Positions 43,172 through 53,600 of a DNA stretch of 64,000 nucleotides are shown piece after piece. Location of the stretch: NCBI GenBank assembly GCA_964453115.1, contig CAYVRT010000008.1, positions 44,880 to 108,879 on the forward strand, in the 5' to 3' direction. The stretch is from JAIWNK01 sp964453115. Lineage in GTDB: Bacteria; Chloroflexota; Anaerolineae; Anaerolineales; Anaerolineaceae. The notes under the pieces are model-generated. The model made no database searches, had not been told where the DNA came from, and saw only the letters and a list, made by a program, of their open reading frames with translations. A program made the position numbers and the translations under genes. Numbering within the stretch: the first letter of the stretch is position 1; every line of letters starts with the position of its first letter.

Positions 43172-45448
43172 ATGTCAGCCGCATTTCAATTCGACCCTCA
43201 CGCTGGCCGCTTTGATTTCATTCCAGCCAACGGCCCAGGCATTCAATCGGCCAGTTTGCACCTGCATTACTGGAAGGCAGGCCAACTATCCAGCGAGGCG
43301 CTGACCGGTTTTCAGCCTGCCAATTGCGCCGAACTGGCACTGCCCCCCGGTGCTGCATCCTGCCTGACGTTTGAACGCCCGGCCAATGCAGATGATCTCG
43401 CGGCCCGGCTCTGCTTTGCCCCAACCGCCGAACGGCTGTATTGGCAGCTCAGCATCACCAATCACGGCACACAGCCCTGGCGGGTGGAGCGCCTCGAGCT
43501 ATTGCGCAGCAATGCGGGCTTCTACACCCATCCAAGCGATTTTTCGTTCTACAGCAATGGATGGCAATCCTGGTCGCCCAGCGCAGCCTTTCGCACCCGG
43601 CAGGCCATGCCAAAATCCATCCTGCATGGGCTGCAAACGCCCATGATTTACAACCCCGGCACCCCCACACCCCAAACCCCCGGTCAATACGCCAGCGATT
43701 TCTTCGGCGTGCTTGCCGACCGACAGGCCGGACAGGGCCTGGTGCTTGGCTTCCTTTCACAGCTGGAACAATTCGGCAGCCTGACCGCCCGGCTGGATGC
43801 AAGCCCCGAACTTCGCTTCTGGGCCAATGCGGATGGGATGGAACTGCGCCCCAACCAAACCCTGCAAAGCGATTGGGCGATGCTTGCGCCCATTCAAACC
43901 AACACGCCCGACCCGCTCGGTGCATACATTGAAACCGTTGCCAGCTGGCACAACATCCGCCTGCCCGAGGAAATTCCAGCCGGTTGGTGTTCCTGGTACG
44001 AGTTTTACCAAAAGGTAACCGAATCCGACATCCGCCGCAACCTGGAAAGCCTGGCGCGCGGGCGTGAGCGCCTGCCCATTGACCTGTTGCAAATTGACGA
44101 TGGCTTTGAAGCGCAGGTGGGCGATTGGTTTGACCCGCATCCGCTCCGCTTCCCCAATGGTGTCAGCGGCCTATCCGCCGAAATCCGCCGCCGCGGGCTG
44201 ACGCCCGGCCTCTGGCTAGCGCCCTTCATCGTTCACCCGGCATCGCGCCTGGCGCATCAACACCCCGACTGGTTGCTGCGCAACGAAAAAGGGCGCCCCG
44301 TCAATGCTGGCTTTGTCTGGAATGCATTTTGCCAGGCACTGGATTTGACCAACCCTGCCGCGCTGGATTACACCGCCCGCGTCATTCGCACAGCTGTTGA
44401 AGAATGGGGCTATCCCTATTTGAAGCTGGATTTTCTGTATGCTGCTGCCCTGCAAGGCCGTTATCAAGACCCAACCCGCACGCGCGCCCAGGTGTTGCGT
44501 CAGGGTATGCAGGCCCTGCGGCAGGCAGCCGGCCCGGAAACCTTCCTGCTCGGCTGCGGTGCGCCGCTTGGCTCCATGCTTGGCCTGGTGCAGGCAATGC
44601 GCATCGGCGCCGATGTGGGCGGCGATTGGCACCCGCACATCTTTGGCATTGGCCTGGGGCTGCGCGGTGAACCCTCTGTGCCATCGGCGCGCGTCTCGGT
44701 GCGCAATACCCTCACTCGCACCGCACTGCACCGCCGTTGGTGGCTGAATGACCCGGATTGTTTGCTGGTGCGCACTACCACGCACCTCAGCCTCCCCGAA
44801 GTGCAAACCCTCGCCTCGGCGATTGCGCTGAGTGGCGGCGCTTTGCTGCTTTCCGATAACCTGCCTGCCCTGCCAGAACAGCGCCGGCGGATTGCCGAAG
44901 TGCTGCTGCCAATCATTGGTCAACGCCCCTGGGTGCTGGATTGGCTGGACGACGAAACCCCCACGCGCCTGCGCCTCGATTTGCAATCCGCTGCTGGGGC
45001 ATGGCACCTGCTGGCCCTCTTTCAATGGCAAGACCGCCCACACCCAATGCACTTTGACCCTCAGCAGTTTCATCTACCCGCTGATAACTATTGGGTCTCC
45101 TCTTTTTGGAATGAGCAGGTGTACAGCCTGAATACCGGTCAGGTGCTGAAACTTGGCCCCATCGCCGCGCATGGCTGCGCCCTGCTGGCTGTCCGTCCGC
45201 GACAGACGGGCAGGGCCCAATACCTGGGCAGCAATTTGCACATCTCACAGGGGCTGGAAGTGAGCCATTGGGAGGAAGGCGACCTGGTGCTTAACCTGGA
45301 ATTGAGTCTGCCGCGTCATGCAGAAGGCAGCATTTTGCTCAGTTTGCCGCGCCTGCCACGCCGCACCGCTCCACCCTGGCAGGAAGTGCTGGCCGGGGTC
45401 TACCGCTTCCAGGTGCGGGTCGAACAACAAACGCTGTTCAAGGTCTGA
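43172..45448 (+). CDS. GH36 alpha-galactosidase
   Basis: A 758-residue GH36 glycosidase. The barrel contains AGWCSWYEFYQKVTE, the LLQIDDGFEAQVGDW substrate region and the catalytic nucleophile Asp in YLKLDFLYAA near 405. The acid/base Asp is in RIGADVGGDWHP near 485. The N-terminal beta-sandwich (about 1-280) and a C-terminal beta domain are also present. It would hydrolyse alpha-galactosides such as melibiose or raffinose. No signal peptide is seen, so substrates must enter the cell. GAGGAG is 6 nt before the ATG. It is followed within 5 bp by the rRNA methyltransferase gene. Confidence 0.92.
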   Translation: MSAAFQFDPHAGRFDFIPANGPGIQSASLHLHYWKAGQLSSEALTGFQPANCAELALPPGAASCLTFERPANADDLAARLCFAPTAERLYWQLSITNHGTQPWRVERLELLRSNAGFYTHPSDFSFYSNGWQSWSPSAAFRTRQAMPKSILHGLQTPMIYNPGTPTPQTPGQYASDFFGVLADRQAGQGLVLGFLSQLEQFGSLTARLDASPELRFWANADGMELRPNQTLQSDWAMLAPIQTNTPDPLGAYIETVASWHNIRLPEEIPAGWCSWYEFYQKVTESDIRRNLESLARGRERLPIDLLQIDDGFEAQVGDWFDPHPLRFPNGVSGLSAEIRRRGLTPGLWLAPFIVHPASRLAHQHPDWLLRNEKGRPVNAGFVWNAFCQALDLTNPAALDYTARVIRTAVEEWGYPYLKLDFLYAAALQGRYQDPTRTRAQVLRQGMQALRQAAGPETFLLGCGAPLGSMLGLVQAMRIGADVGGDWHPHIFGIGLGLRGEPSVPSARVSVRNTLTRTALHRRWWLNDPDCLLVRTTTHLSLPEVQTLASAIALSGGALLLSDNLPALPEQRRRIAEVLLPIIGQRPWVLDWLDDETPTRLRLDLQSAAGAWHLLALFQWQDRPHPMHFDPQQFHLPADNYWVSSFWNEQVYSLNTGQVLKLGPIAAHGCALLAVRPRQTGRAQYLGSNLHISQGLEVSHWEEGDLVLNLELSLPRHAEGSILLSLPRLPRRTAPPWQEVLAGVYRFQVRVEQQTLFKV

Positions 45449-45452
45449 GGGC

Positions 45453-46916
45453 ATGACGCGCAAAAAACGTCGTTCCCCCCCCCCGCCGCCTTCCGGCGCT
45501 GCCCTGGTAGAGGATGCGCTGCAAAGCTACCGTCCATTGTTGAGCGCTGAAGATTTTGCTGCGCTGCAAGCCGAGCTGGCACGGCCATTGCGCAGCGCGC
45601 TGCGACTCAACCCGCTCAAGGCCAATCTCGAGCGCGACATCCCGCGTTGGGCCGAGCGCTATGGCTGGGATTTGCGCCCCATTCCCTATTGTTCTCTCGG
45701 CTTCTGGGTCGAGGCCGCCCAAACACCCATCAGCCAAACGCCCGAACACGCCCTGGGCTACTACTATATTCAAGATGCGGCCTCCATGCTGCCAGTTGAG
45801 TTATTTGACCTGCCGCCGGCTCCCTTACTGCTCGACCTTGCCGCCTCGCCCGGCGGCAAAACCACGCACCTGGTTGCCAAAACCGGTGATCGCGGGCTGG
45901 TCCTTGCCAACGATGCCAGCCGCAGCCGGTTGACCGCCCTGCGCATTGTTCTCAACAACTGGGGAGCAGCCTCCGCGGCCATTACCAACTTCCCGGGCGA
46001 GGCCTTTGGGGCCTGGCTGCCCAACAGCTTCGACGCCGTGCTGCTGGATGCTCCGTGCAGCATGGAAAACCTGCGCCCAACCGAAAGTCACCCCATGCGC
46101 CCCATCTCAGCCCGCGAGCGCAGCAACCTGGCCGAGCGTCAGGCGCGCCTGCTCATCAGCGCCCTGCGGGCCGTGCGCCCTGGCGGGCAGGTTGTATACT
46201 CCACCTGCACCCTGGCAGTCGAAGAAGATGAAGGTGTGCTGGAAGTCGTCCTGCGCCAACTGGGCAACGCCGTGCAGCTTGATGATGTCACATCCCGCCT
46301 GAAAGCCCCAGCCCCGGGCCTGCCGGGGAACGACCCACGCTTGCCCCTGGCCGTGCGCCTTTGGCCGCATCGCTTTGGCAGCTCTGGTTTCTTTGCCGCC
46401 CGGTTCACCCGCCTGGATGAGCTGCCGCCCCAGCCCATCACCGCCCCGCTGCCGAGCCGCCCGATTGAGCGCACCGGATGGCAGCCGCTGCCGAGCGTTG
46501 CCCTGCAACAGCTCTGCCATCAATTCGACCGGCAATATGGTTTTGACCTGCAAGCCACCCTGCTCGTCAATGGCTGGCAAGTTTGGCAATGGGGCAACAG
46601 CTATCATGCCCTGCCAGAAACCTACCTGGCGCGCTTTGCCAGCCTGCCCGTCCACGCCGTTGGACTGCCCATCGGTGAAGAAACCGGGGAAGGCCTGCTG
46701 CCCGCCCAGGAATGGGTGGCGCGTTTTGCTCCGCACTTCAGGCATGGGCGCTGTCTGATCAGCGCAGAAGAATTTGAAGCCGGACTGCGCGGGCAGCCGC
46801 TGCCCCCGCCCGACCCGGCAACAACCTGCCCTTACCCAATTGCCTTTGATGCGCAAGGCCGCCTGCTCGGTCGCACCCGGCAGGTACATGGGCAGTTAAA
46901 AGCCCTGCGGCGCTGA
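45453..46916 (+). CDS. rRNA m5C methyltransferase (NOL1/NOP2/Sun, RsmF-like)
   Basis: A 487-residue SAM-dependent methyltransferase that makes 5-methylcytosine in rRNA. SAM site LLLDLAASPGGKTTHLV, second catalytic motif LLDAPCSMENL and the nucleophile Cys in VYSTCTLAVEEDEGV are present; a C-terminal RsmF-type/PUA-like region follows (from about 330). The ATG at 45453 lies 4 bp past the GH36 stop; a longer open frame inside GH36 is not conserved. The target cytosine is unknown. Confidence 0.93.
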   Translation: MTRKKRRSPPPPPSGAALVEDALQSYRPLLSAEDFAALQAELARPLRSALRLNPLKANLERDIPRWAERYGWDLRPIPYCSLGFWVEAAQTPISQTPEHALGYYYIQDAASMLPVELFDLPPAPLLLDLAASPGGKTTHLVAKTGDRGLVLANDASRSRLTALRIVLNNWGAASAAITNFPGEAFGAWLPNSFDAVLLDAPCSMENLRPTESHPMRPISARERSNLAERQARLLISALRAVRPGGQVVYSTCTLAVEEDEGVLEVVLRQLGNAVQLDDVTSRLKAPAPGLPGNDPRLPLAVRLWPHRFGSSGFFAARFTRLDELPPQPITAPLPSRPIERTGWQPLPSVALQQLCHQFDRQYGFDLQATLLVNGWQVWQWGNSYHALPETYLARFASLPVHAVGLPIGEETGEGLLPAQEWVARFAPHFRHGRCLISAEEFEAGLRGQPLPPPDPATTCPYPIAFDAQGRLLGRTRQVHGQLKALRR

Positions 46917-46936
46917 AAATTCACCTCAAAAATCAC

Positions 46937-46964
46937 TTGTCTTTTCGACAAAAACGATTATACT
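46937..46964 (+). promoter_or_regulatory. Promoter of the amidohydrolase gene
   Basis: TTGTCT (46937-46942), 16-nt spacer, TATACT (46959-46964), about 40 nt before the ATG at 47005. A TTGT-GTAT-ACAA palindrome (46968-46979) lies at the expected transcription start. Confidence 0.65.
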
Positions 46965-47004
46965 TTTTGTGTATACAACTGTTTTAACCATTCCGGGAGG
47001 TGTT

Positions 47005-48441
47005 ATGTCAAAAGTTCTGTTTCGCAACTGCCGCTACCTCATCAGCCGGCCATTTCCCTTCGGCGGCATCCTCGAAAACGGCGGTCTGTATATCGAAGAC
47101 GCAACCATTCGCGCCATTGGTCCCTCTGCCGAAATTGAAGCCCAATTTGCTGGACAACCCGATGTTGAAATCATTGATGCCAGCCGCAAGATTGTCATGC
47201 CCGGCATGGTGGATACGCACGCCCATATCGGCGAAACGCAAATGTTCCTCATGTTCGGCTGGCTGGAATCCCCGCTGCTTGGCATCGTGGATACGGCGAT
47301 TCGCGTCCTCTGGCCCGCCTACAACTGGTTCACCGAGGAAAGCGTCTACGACCTGACAATGCTTGGCCTGCTCAACAGCATCAAGTACGGCAGCACAACG
47401 GTTGCCAATGCTTTCACCTTCCCCGATGCCGTTTATCGCGCCACGGTTGATTCGGGCATTCGCTCGGCCATTCACGTTCAAATGATCACCAGCGTCCGCC
47501 TGCAAGAAGCCCGGCACGGCAAATTGCTCCCCTACATGGATGAAGATGATTATCTAGGCCTGACGGAAGATTGCATCCGCAATTACCACAACAGCCACGA
47601 TGGCCGAATTCGGATCGCCGTTCACCCGAGCGCCACGTACAACTGCACCCAGCGTCTGCTGATGAAAGGCATGGAACTATCCGAAAAATACGACGTGCAA
47701 TATGCCACGCACGTTGCCGAAGCGCCCGACGAGCGCACCCGTGCCGATGCCACCTGGGCCGATGAAGGCGGCGAAATTCAACACCTGCGCCGGATTGGCC
47801 TGATGACGCCGCGCACCCTCTTCTACCACGGCACAACCCTCAGTGAGGCCGAAATTGACCTGATGGCCGAGATGGGCGTTTCCCTGGCGCACTGCCCGCC
47901 AACCAATTCCATTCTGGGCAATTGTGCCTACGTCCCCTACATGCTGGAAAAAGGCGTCAAAGTTGGCCTTGGCACCGATATGCCCAACCACAACCTGTTC
48001 AGCGTCATGCTATCCGTCTCGCAGCAGCACAACATTCTGCCACGCGAAAAACGCGGCCTCTTGCCCTGGATCCCCTTCGAGCTTGCCACGATTGGCGGCG
48101 CCCGCGCCCTGCGCTGGGATGAGGAAATTGGCACCCTGGAGCCAGGCAAACGCGCCGATGTCGTCAGCATTGATATGCGCCGCGACACCCGCTTTGTTGG
48201 CCTGAATGTTGGCAACCTGCTCACCATGTTGGCTGCCAATGCCCCCGGCACCGAAGTCTCGGATAGCATGGTAAATGGCCAATTCCTGCGCCGCGATGGA
48301 AAATTCCTGCACTTCGACGAGGAAGAAATCATCAACCGGGCAGAATACTGGTGCCAAAAGTTCACCGCCGACTTGATGGAAGCCAAAGCCAAAGGCACGC
48401 CAACGTTTGAGCGTGTTCATGAGGAATATCAGCGCCTCTAG
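47005..48441 (+). CDS. Amidohydrolase, TRZ/ATZ or SAH-deaminase-like
   Basis: A 478-residue metal-dependent amidohydrolase of the chlorohydrolase/S-adenosylhomocysteine deaminase group. Metal motifs: MVDTHAHIGETQ near residue 70, a His in YATHVAEAP, HG in FYHGTTLSEAE, and Asp in GLGTDMPNHNLFS. The N-terminal and C-terminal beta segments form the small composite domain. It deaminates or dechlorinates a heterocycle; the substrate is unknown. GGGAGGTGTT precedes the ATG, and a clear terminator follows. Confidence 0.9.
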   Translation: MSKVLFRNCRYLISRPFPFGGILENGGLYIEDATIRAIGPSAEIEAQFAGQPDVEIIDASRKIVMPGMVDTHAHIGETQMFLMFGWLESPLLGIVDTAIRVLWPAYNWFTEESVYDLTMLGLLNSIKYGSTTVANAFTFPDAVYRATVDSGIRSAIHVQMITSVRLQEARHGKLLPYMDEDDYLGLTEDCIRNYHNSHDGRIRIAVHPSATYNCTQRLLMKGMELSEKYDVQYATHVAEAPDERTRADATWADEGGEIQHLRRIGLMTPRTLFYHGTTLSEAEIDLMAEMGVSLAHCPPTNSILGNCAYVPYMLEKGVKVGLGTDMPNHNLFSVMLSVSQQHNILPREKRGLLPWIPFELATIGGARALRWDEEIGTLEPGKRADVVSIDMRRDTRFVGLNVGNLLTMLAANAPGTEVSDSMVNGQFLRRDGKFLHFDEEEIINRAEYWCQKFTADLMEAKAKGTPTFERVHEEYQRL

Positions 48442-48472
48442 CCTGCGCCCCACAAACGAACCCATATCCTTC

Positions 48473-48514
48473 AGGCTGCCTTGCATCCCTAAGCAAGGCG
48501 GCCTTGTTGTTTTT
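48473..48514 (+). terminator. Terminator of the amidohydrolase gene
   Basis: A 12-bp stem (48473-48484 with 48493-48504, one T-G pair) with an 8-nt loop, followed by TGTTGTTTTT. Confidence 0.85.
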
Positions 48515-49260
48515 CAGCTCCTGGCGTCTTCCAGGACGTGCAGCGCCAGAATGGTGACGGCCAGGGCAGCTGTTTCCATGCGCAAGATGCGCCGCCCCAG
48601 GCTGACGGGCCGCGCCCCGGCCTGTTGCGCCAATTGAACCTCAAGCGGGGCAAAGCCCCCTTCTGGCCCAACCCAGACGGCCAAACGCAGCGGCACACAC
48701 AGCCCGTCCAGCGCTGCCCCCATGCCCTGCTGCCGCTCCCCCTCCCAGGCCAGCAGCTGTGCATCGTGCTGTGCGGCAGCGGCCTGCACCGCCGGGGCAA
48801 AACGCTGAGCCGAATGCAACACCGGCACACAGCCGCGCCCCGATTGCTCAGCCGCCTCGCACAAGATGCGCTCCCAGCGCTGGCGTTTGGCCTCTGCCTC
48901 GGCGGGCAGCTGCACCAGGCTGCGCTCACACACCACCGGCACAAAACCAGCTGCGCCGGCCTCGGTGCATTTTTGCAGCATCCATTCAAATTTTTCGCGC
49001 TGCGTCAGCCCCAGGTAGAGCGTCAGGCGCACACGCTGCGGCTCAGCCTCGACCCAACGCTGCTCCAATGCCACGCCCCAGGCCTGCCCATCCTCCACCA
49101 CCCGCAAACAGACGCGCCATTCTTGCCCACTACCATCCAGGGCCAGCACTTCGGTGCCAGCGCGCAGCCGCAAGACGCGCGCCATCTGCCGCGCCTGCTC
49201 GGGCAAAAAATGCACCTCCTGGCCCAAAATGGCTGCCGGCGGCACAAAAAAGCGCTGCAT
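48514..49260 (-). CDS. rsmE: 16S rRNA (uracil1498-N3)-methyltransferase
   Basis: A 248-residue SPOUT methyltransferase. N-terminal PUA-like portion from MQRFFVPP, then the knotted C-terminal domain with LTQREKFEWMLQKCTEAGA, CEAAEQSGRG and the SAM site VWVGPEGGFAPLEV with SLGRRILRMETAAL. Length and motifs match RsmE. The start at 49260 lies just 1 nt after the ychF stop, so it is cotranscribed with it; a longer start overlapping ychF is not conserved. Confidence 0.95.
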   Translation of the reverse strand: MQRFFVPPAAILGQEVHFLPEQARQMARVLRLRAGTEVLALDGSGQEWRVCLRVVEDGQAWGVALEQRWVEAEPQRVRLTLYLGLTQREKFEWMLQKCTEAGAAGFVPVVCERSLVQLPAEAEAKRQRWERILCEAAEQSGRGCVPVLHSAQRFAPAVQAAAAQHDAQLLAWEGERQQGMGAALDGLCVPLRLAVWVGPEGGFAPLEVQLAQQAGARPVSLGRRILRMETAALAVTILALHVLEDARS

Positions 49261-49261
49261 C

Positions 49262-50332
49262 TCAGATGTTAAACCGAATATTGAGAATATCGCCGTCTTT
49301 GACGATATATTCCTTGCCCTCCAGGCGCAGCTTGCCACGCCCCTTAACCTCGGTCATGCCGCCCAACGACATCAGGTCATCATAAGTCACAACCTCGGCA
49401 CGGATGAAACCCTTCTGCAGGTCCGAGTGAATCTCGCCCGCTGCCTCTGGCGCTGTTGCACCACGACGGACTGTCCAGGCACGTACCTCATCGGGACCAA
49501 CAGTAAAGAAAGACTGCAAGCCGAGCAAGTCATAGGAGAGACGAATCATGCGGTTGAGCGATGGTTCCTCAATGCCATATTCTTCCAGGAATACCGCCAT
49601 CTCCTCGGGAGGAAGCTGCGCAATCTCCATCTCCAGGCGGGCCTGCAAGGCCACCAGGCGACTGTGCTGATGATCATAGGCGAACTGCGGCACAGGCTGC
49701 CCCTCAGAAAGGTTCAGCACCACCAACATGGGCTTGCGGCTGAGCAGCCCAAACCCGGCCAGGAGCTTTTCTTCCTCGGCAGAAATTTCCACATCGCGCA
49801 GCAATTTTTCTTCGCCCAGTGCAGCGTGCAAGCGCTCAAACAGGACCACCTCGCGCTCCACCAGCCCCTTCTCGCGCCCGGCCCCCTTCTTGCGCTCCTC
49901 CGTCAAGCGTTCCAGCTTGCGCTCCACGGCAATCAAATCGTTGAGCAGAAACTCGCCATCCATCATTTGCACATCGCGCAGCGGCTCAATGCTGCCATTG
50001 GGATGAGCGACCTGCTCATTTTCGAAACAACGCACAACATGAATGAAGCCATCCATCTGCGTTAACTGATTCAGCAACGTGCCAGAAATGCCGGTTCGCG
50101 CCGCGCTACCATCCAGCCCGGCAATATCCGCATAGGTTACCTTGGCATAGATGGTTTTCTTGGGCTTAAACATTGCCGAAAGACGATCCACACGCGGGTC
50201 GGGAACATCCACAACTCCCGTATGTACTTCCATTCGGCCCGTAGCGACGCCGGTCGGCTGTGTGCCGCGCGTCAACGCATTAAAGAGGGTTGTTTTCCCC
50301 GATTGGGGAAGACCAAGAATTCCCAGGCGCAT
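49262..50332 (-). CDS. ychF: Redox-regulated ATPase YchF
   Basis: A 356-residue Obg-family P-loop NTPase. The P-loop is LGLPQSGKTTLFNAL and the rest matches YchF: ADIAGL, an NLSEG nucleotide specificity motif and a C-terminal TGS domain (AWTVRRGATAPEAAGEIHSD). The protein binds ribosomes and participates in stress responses; unlike GTPases it prefers ATP. It heads a two-gene operon with rsmE and diverges from tRNA-Leu(CAA). AAGGAAA is immediately before the ATG. Confidence 0.96.
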   Translation of the reverse strand: MRLGILGLPQSGKTTLFNALTRGTQPTGVATGRMEVHTGVVDVPDPRVDRLSAMFKPKKTIYAKVTYADIAGLDGSAARTGISGTLLNQLTQMDGFIHVVRCFENEQVAHPNGSIEPLRDVQMMDGEFLLNDLIAVERKLERLTEERKKGAGREKGLVEREVVLFERLHAALGEEKLLRDVEISAEEEKLLAGFGLLSRKPMLVVLNLSEGQPVPQFAYDHQHSRLVALQARLEMEIAQLPPEEMAVFLEEYGIEEPSLNRMIRLSYDLLGLQSFFTVGPDEVRAWTVRRGATAPEAAGEIHSDLQKGFIRAEVVTYDDLMSLGGMTEVKGRGKLRLEGKEYIVKDGDILNIRFNI

Positions 50333-50337
50333 TTTCC

Positions 50338-50366
50338 TTGACCCTTCCGATAAAAGTGAGTATACT
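50338..50366 (+). promoter_or_regulatory. Promoter of tRNA-Leu(CAA)
   Basis: TTGACC (50338-50343), 17-nt spacer, TATACT (50361-50366). The -10 is part of the palindrome AGTATACT. It overlaps the start of ychF on the other strand. Confidence 0.8.
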
Positions 50367-50378
50367 AGGACGTATCAG

Positions 50379-50460
50379 GCCGAAGTGGCGGAATAGGCAG
50401 ACGCGCACGACTCAAAATCGTGTTCCGAGAGGAATGTGGGTTCGATTCCCACCTTCGGCA
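50379..50460 (+). tRNA. tRNA-Leu(CAA)
   Basis: 82-nt class II tRNA; the acceptor GCCGAAG pairs with CTTCGGC, and anticodon loop CTCAAAA gives CAA. A long variable arm TTCCGAGAGGAA and T-loop TTCGATT are present. CCA is not encoded. No tandem copies follow it, unlike the other two tRNAs of the window. Confidence 0.95.
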
Positions 50461-50473
50461 CCTGAATTATAAC

Positions 50474-50508
50474 ACAGCCCAGGCCATTCGGCGTCTGGGC
50501 TGTTGTTT
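50474..50508 (+). terminator. Terminator after tRNA-Leu(CAA)
   Basis: A 9-bp stem ACAGCCCAG (50474-50482) with 50495-50503 and an inner GCC/GGC pair, followed by TGTTT. Confidence 0.75.
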
Positions 50509-50565
50509 AAATCAACGCTTCACTTAACAATTCTGTGATTGCTTCTCTGCCCTTCACAAAACAGA

Positions 50566-50573
50566 GTATACTT
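50566..50573 (+). promoter_or_regulatory. Candidate -10 box of the GGDEF-STAND gene
   Basis: AGTATACT at 50566-50573 contains TATACT. No strong -35 is visible. It places transcription start near 50579, so the start codon must lie downstream (50602 or 50617). Confidence 0.45.
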
Positions 50574-50601
50574 GTATGCAAAGTATTTCTGTTTTTTTCT
50601 C

Positions 50602-53600
50602 ATGCAGGCCGACCCCATGACTACCGGCTCGCTCCCCCCCCTCCCCACCCACGAGATGAAGGGCATTCTGCCCCGCAGCGCTCTAAACGAGCGCCTCAAG
50701 GCAGCCATTGAGCAAGCCCAAGAAAGCAACCTGCCATTCTCCCTCTTACTGCTCGACATTGACCATTTCAAGAGCGTCAACGATGCCTTTGGACACAGCG
50801 CCGGTGACACCGTCTTGCTGGAATTTGCGCGCCGTCTTGTGCGCCTCAGCCGCGCCAATGATCTCATTTTTCGCTACGGAGGCGATGAATTCATCATCCT
50901 CTTCCCCAACACCCCCAAACCACAGGCAGCAGCTGTGGCACAGCGCCTGCTCTCACGAATTGCCGAGCAACCCTTCCCCACTGAACCGCCCCTCCTGCTT
51001 TCCATTAGCATTGGCGTTGTTGCCTACCCGAGCGATGGACACACAGCAGAAGACCTGTTCGAAGTTGCCGACCGCCGTCACTACCAAGCCAAACGCAGCG
51101 GGCGCGGGCGCGTCGTCTCAGAAGACCCGGCCACCCCACCGCACAGCCTGACCGCCCATGTGGAAGAACCGCCGCGCCTGATTGAGCGCGACCAGGCCCT
51201 CGACCAGGTGCAACGGTTCCTGGCCGCCATCCCCGACCAACCACGCAGCCTGTTCACCCTCTACAGCCCCGAACATGGCGGGCAGTCGCGCTTTTTATCG
51301 GAAGTGCGAAAAATTGCCCGTCTGCGCGGCTATGCTGTGCTTTCGCTGCGCGGCGGCCATGCCCTCAAAGCCCGGCTCTATGGTGCGCTGGATATGGCAC
51401 GCCAGGACTGGGACGGCTTGCCAGCCCCCTCGAAAGGCCTGCAAGCCCTGTTGAACGCCATCCAACAATGGTTGGTGGATAAAGGCAATGCCGGCCTGCT
51501 CATCACGCTGGATGATGCGGAACAAATTGATCAAGCCAGTCTGGATTACATCAAGCAACTCTTTCTAGAAGATACGCTGCCGAACCTGAGCCTGGTGTAC
51601 GCCAATTCTCACCCCAACCTGCCCGACCCGATGGTTGAAGAAATCCTTGCCTACCTGCCCTCTGGCGCAGTCGCCATGTTGCAGCCCATTAGCCTGGCCG
51701 GGGTACGGCTATGGGTGCGGCACAGCCTGCAATGGGAAGCGCCACAAGATTTTGTGGACTGGTTACATGCCCAAACCAATGGGCTGCCTGCCATGCTGCA
51801 CGCCGCGCTCCTCTATCTGGTAGAGAGCGGAATTGTGACCAGCGGCCCCGGCGGGCGAAACTGCCGGCCCGATTTCTCCAGCCTTTCGCTGGCCGAACAA
51901 CTGAACGAGCAAAAGAATCGTTATTCCCCCGGTCGAACTTCCAGCAACCTGCAAACCTTCATCGGGCGCGAAGATGAGATGCGCCTGGTGCGGCAATTGC
52001 TCAAATCCCACCGCATGGTAACCATTTTGGGGCCCGGTGGGGCAGGCAAATCACGTCTGGCGCTACAAGTTGCCGCCGAAAGCCGCCGCCTGTACCGAAA
52101 CGGGGCTTACCTGGTGCGCCTGGCCGCCGTCAGCGACCCAGACTACCTGCCCTCAACCCTGATTCGCGAGATGAATTTGCCCCTAAGCGGCGATACCAAC
52201 CCCCGACAACAGCTTTTGCAACACTTGCAGCACAAAGAATTGTTGCTCGTGCTGGATAATTTCGAGAATGTCACCGAAGGGGCCGAGCTAATTTCCGAAA
52301 TTCTTAACCAATCGAATGGAGCGCACCTGCTTGTCACCTCGCGCAACCGCCTCGACCTGGCCGAAGAACACATCCTGGAATTGAGCGGCCTGCCCTACCC
52401 GCCCGCCGATGAAATTCACATTGCCCACTACAGCTCGGTGCAATTGTTTGTGCAAAACGCCCGACGGGTGCGGAGCGATTTTACGCTCAGCAGCGAAAAC
52501 GCCGACTGTGTGGCAAAAATTTGCCGCCTGGTAGGCGGAATGCCGCTTGGCATCGAACTGGCCGCCTCGTGGGTTCAAACCCTGCCCTGCGATGAAATTG
52601 CCACCCGACTGGAAGGCGGGTTGGCCTTCCTGCGTCCCTCTCAAACCGGGCTAAGCGATGAACAACGCAGCATGATGGCTGTCTTCGACACCTTTTGGGA
52701 ATCGCTTTCCACCACCGAGCAAAACACCGTCTGCCAGTTATCGGTCTTCAAAGGACGGTTCAGTGACGATGCCGCACGCGGCGTTGCCAATGCCTCTTCC
52801 TTCTTTCTCGAAGCACTGGTTGCACGTTCCTTCCTGCGCCGCACGCTGCGCGGGCGCTACGAGCTGCACGAACTGCTGCGCCAATATGCTGCGGAACGGC
52901 TGATTGAGCAGCCCTGGCTGTTGAATGCTGCGCTCGATCAACACCGCAGCTTCTACCTCGAATTTTTGCAACGTCGCAAACCGCTCCTCGCCCAGGACCC
53001 CAAAGTCATTGATGAAATGGAGGCCGACCTGGAGAACCTGCGCGCCGCTCTGCGGCGCGCCATTGAGCAACAGCACAGCCCCGGCTTTGAGGCGCTTCTG
53101 GTCTTCACCTCTTTTTGTCAGCGCACCGGCAACTTGCACGAGGGCCTCTCCTTTGTCGAACGCGCCATCCAAGCCCTGCGCACAAACCCTCAGCCATCTC
53201 TGTTTCTCGGACGCGCCCTGCAACAAAAGGCCAGCTTCCTTGCCTGGCTCAACCAGAACGAAGAGGCCATCGCCTGCGCCAGAGAAGCGCTGCAAATTGC
53301 CGCCGACCTTGGCAACCTGCCCCTGGAAGCCGAGGCCCGCCGCTCCCTGGGGCAAATCCTCTTCCAGACTTCTGATTACGCAGCCGCGCGCGCCGAACTG
53401 GAAAACGCCCTGTTTCTCGCCCGTCAGGAAGACCTGCCCCTGCTGGAAGCCGAAATCCTGCTTAACCTGGGCAATGTCACCCTCGACCTGGATGTTGGCC
53501 GGTTGGAGCTGGCGCAGGATGCCTATGCTCAGGCACTGGCTATTTTTCGCCGCCTCAACAACCTCAGCCGGCAATGCGGCGCGCTCAACAATCTGGGGCT

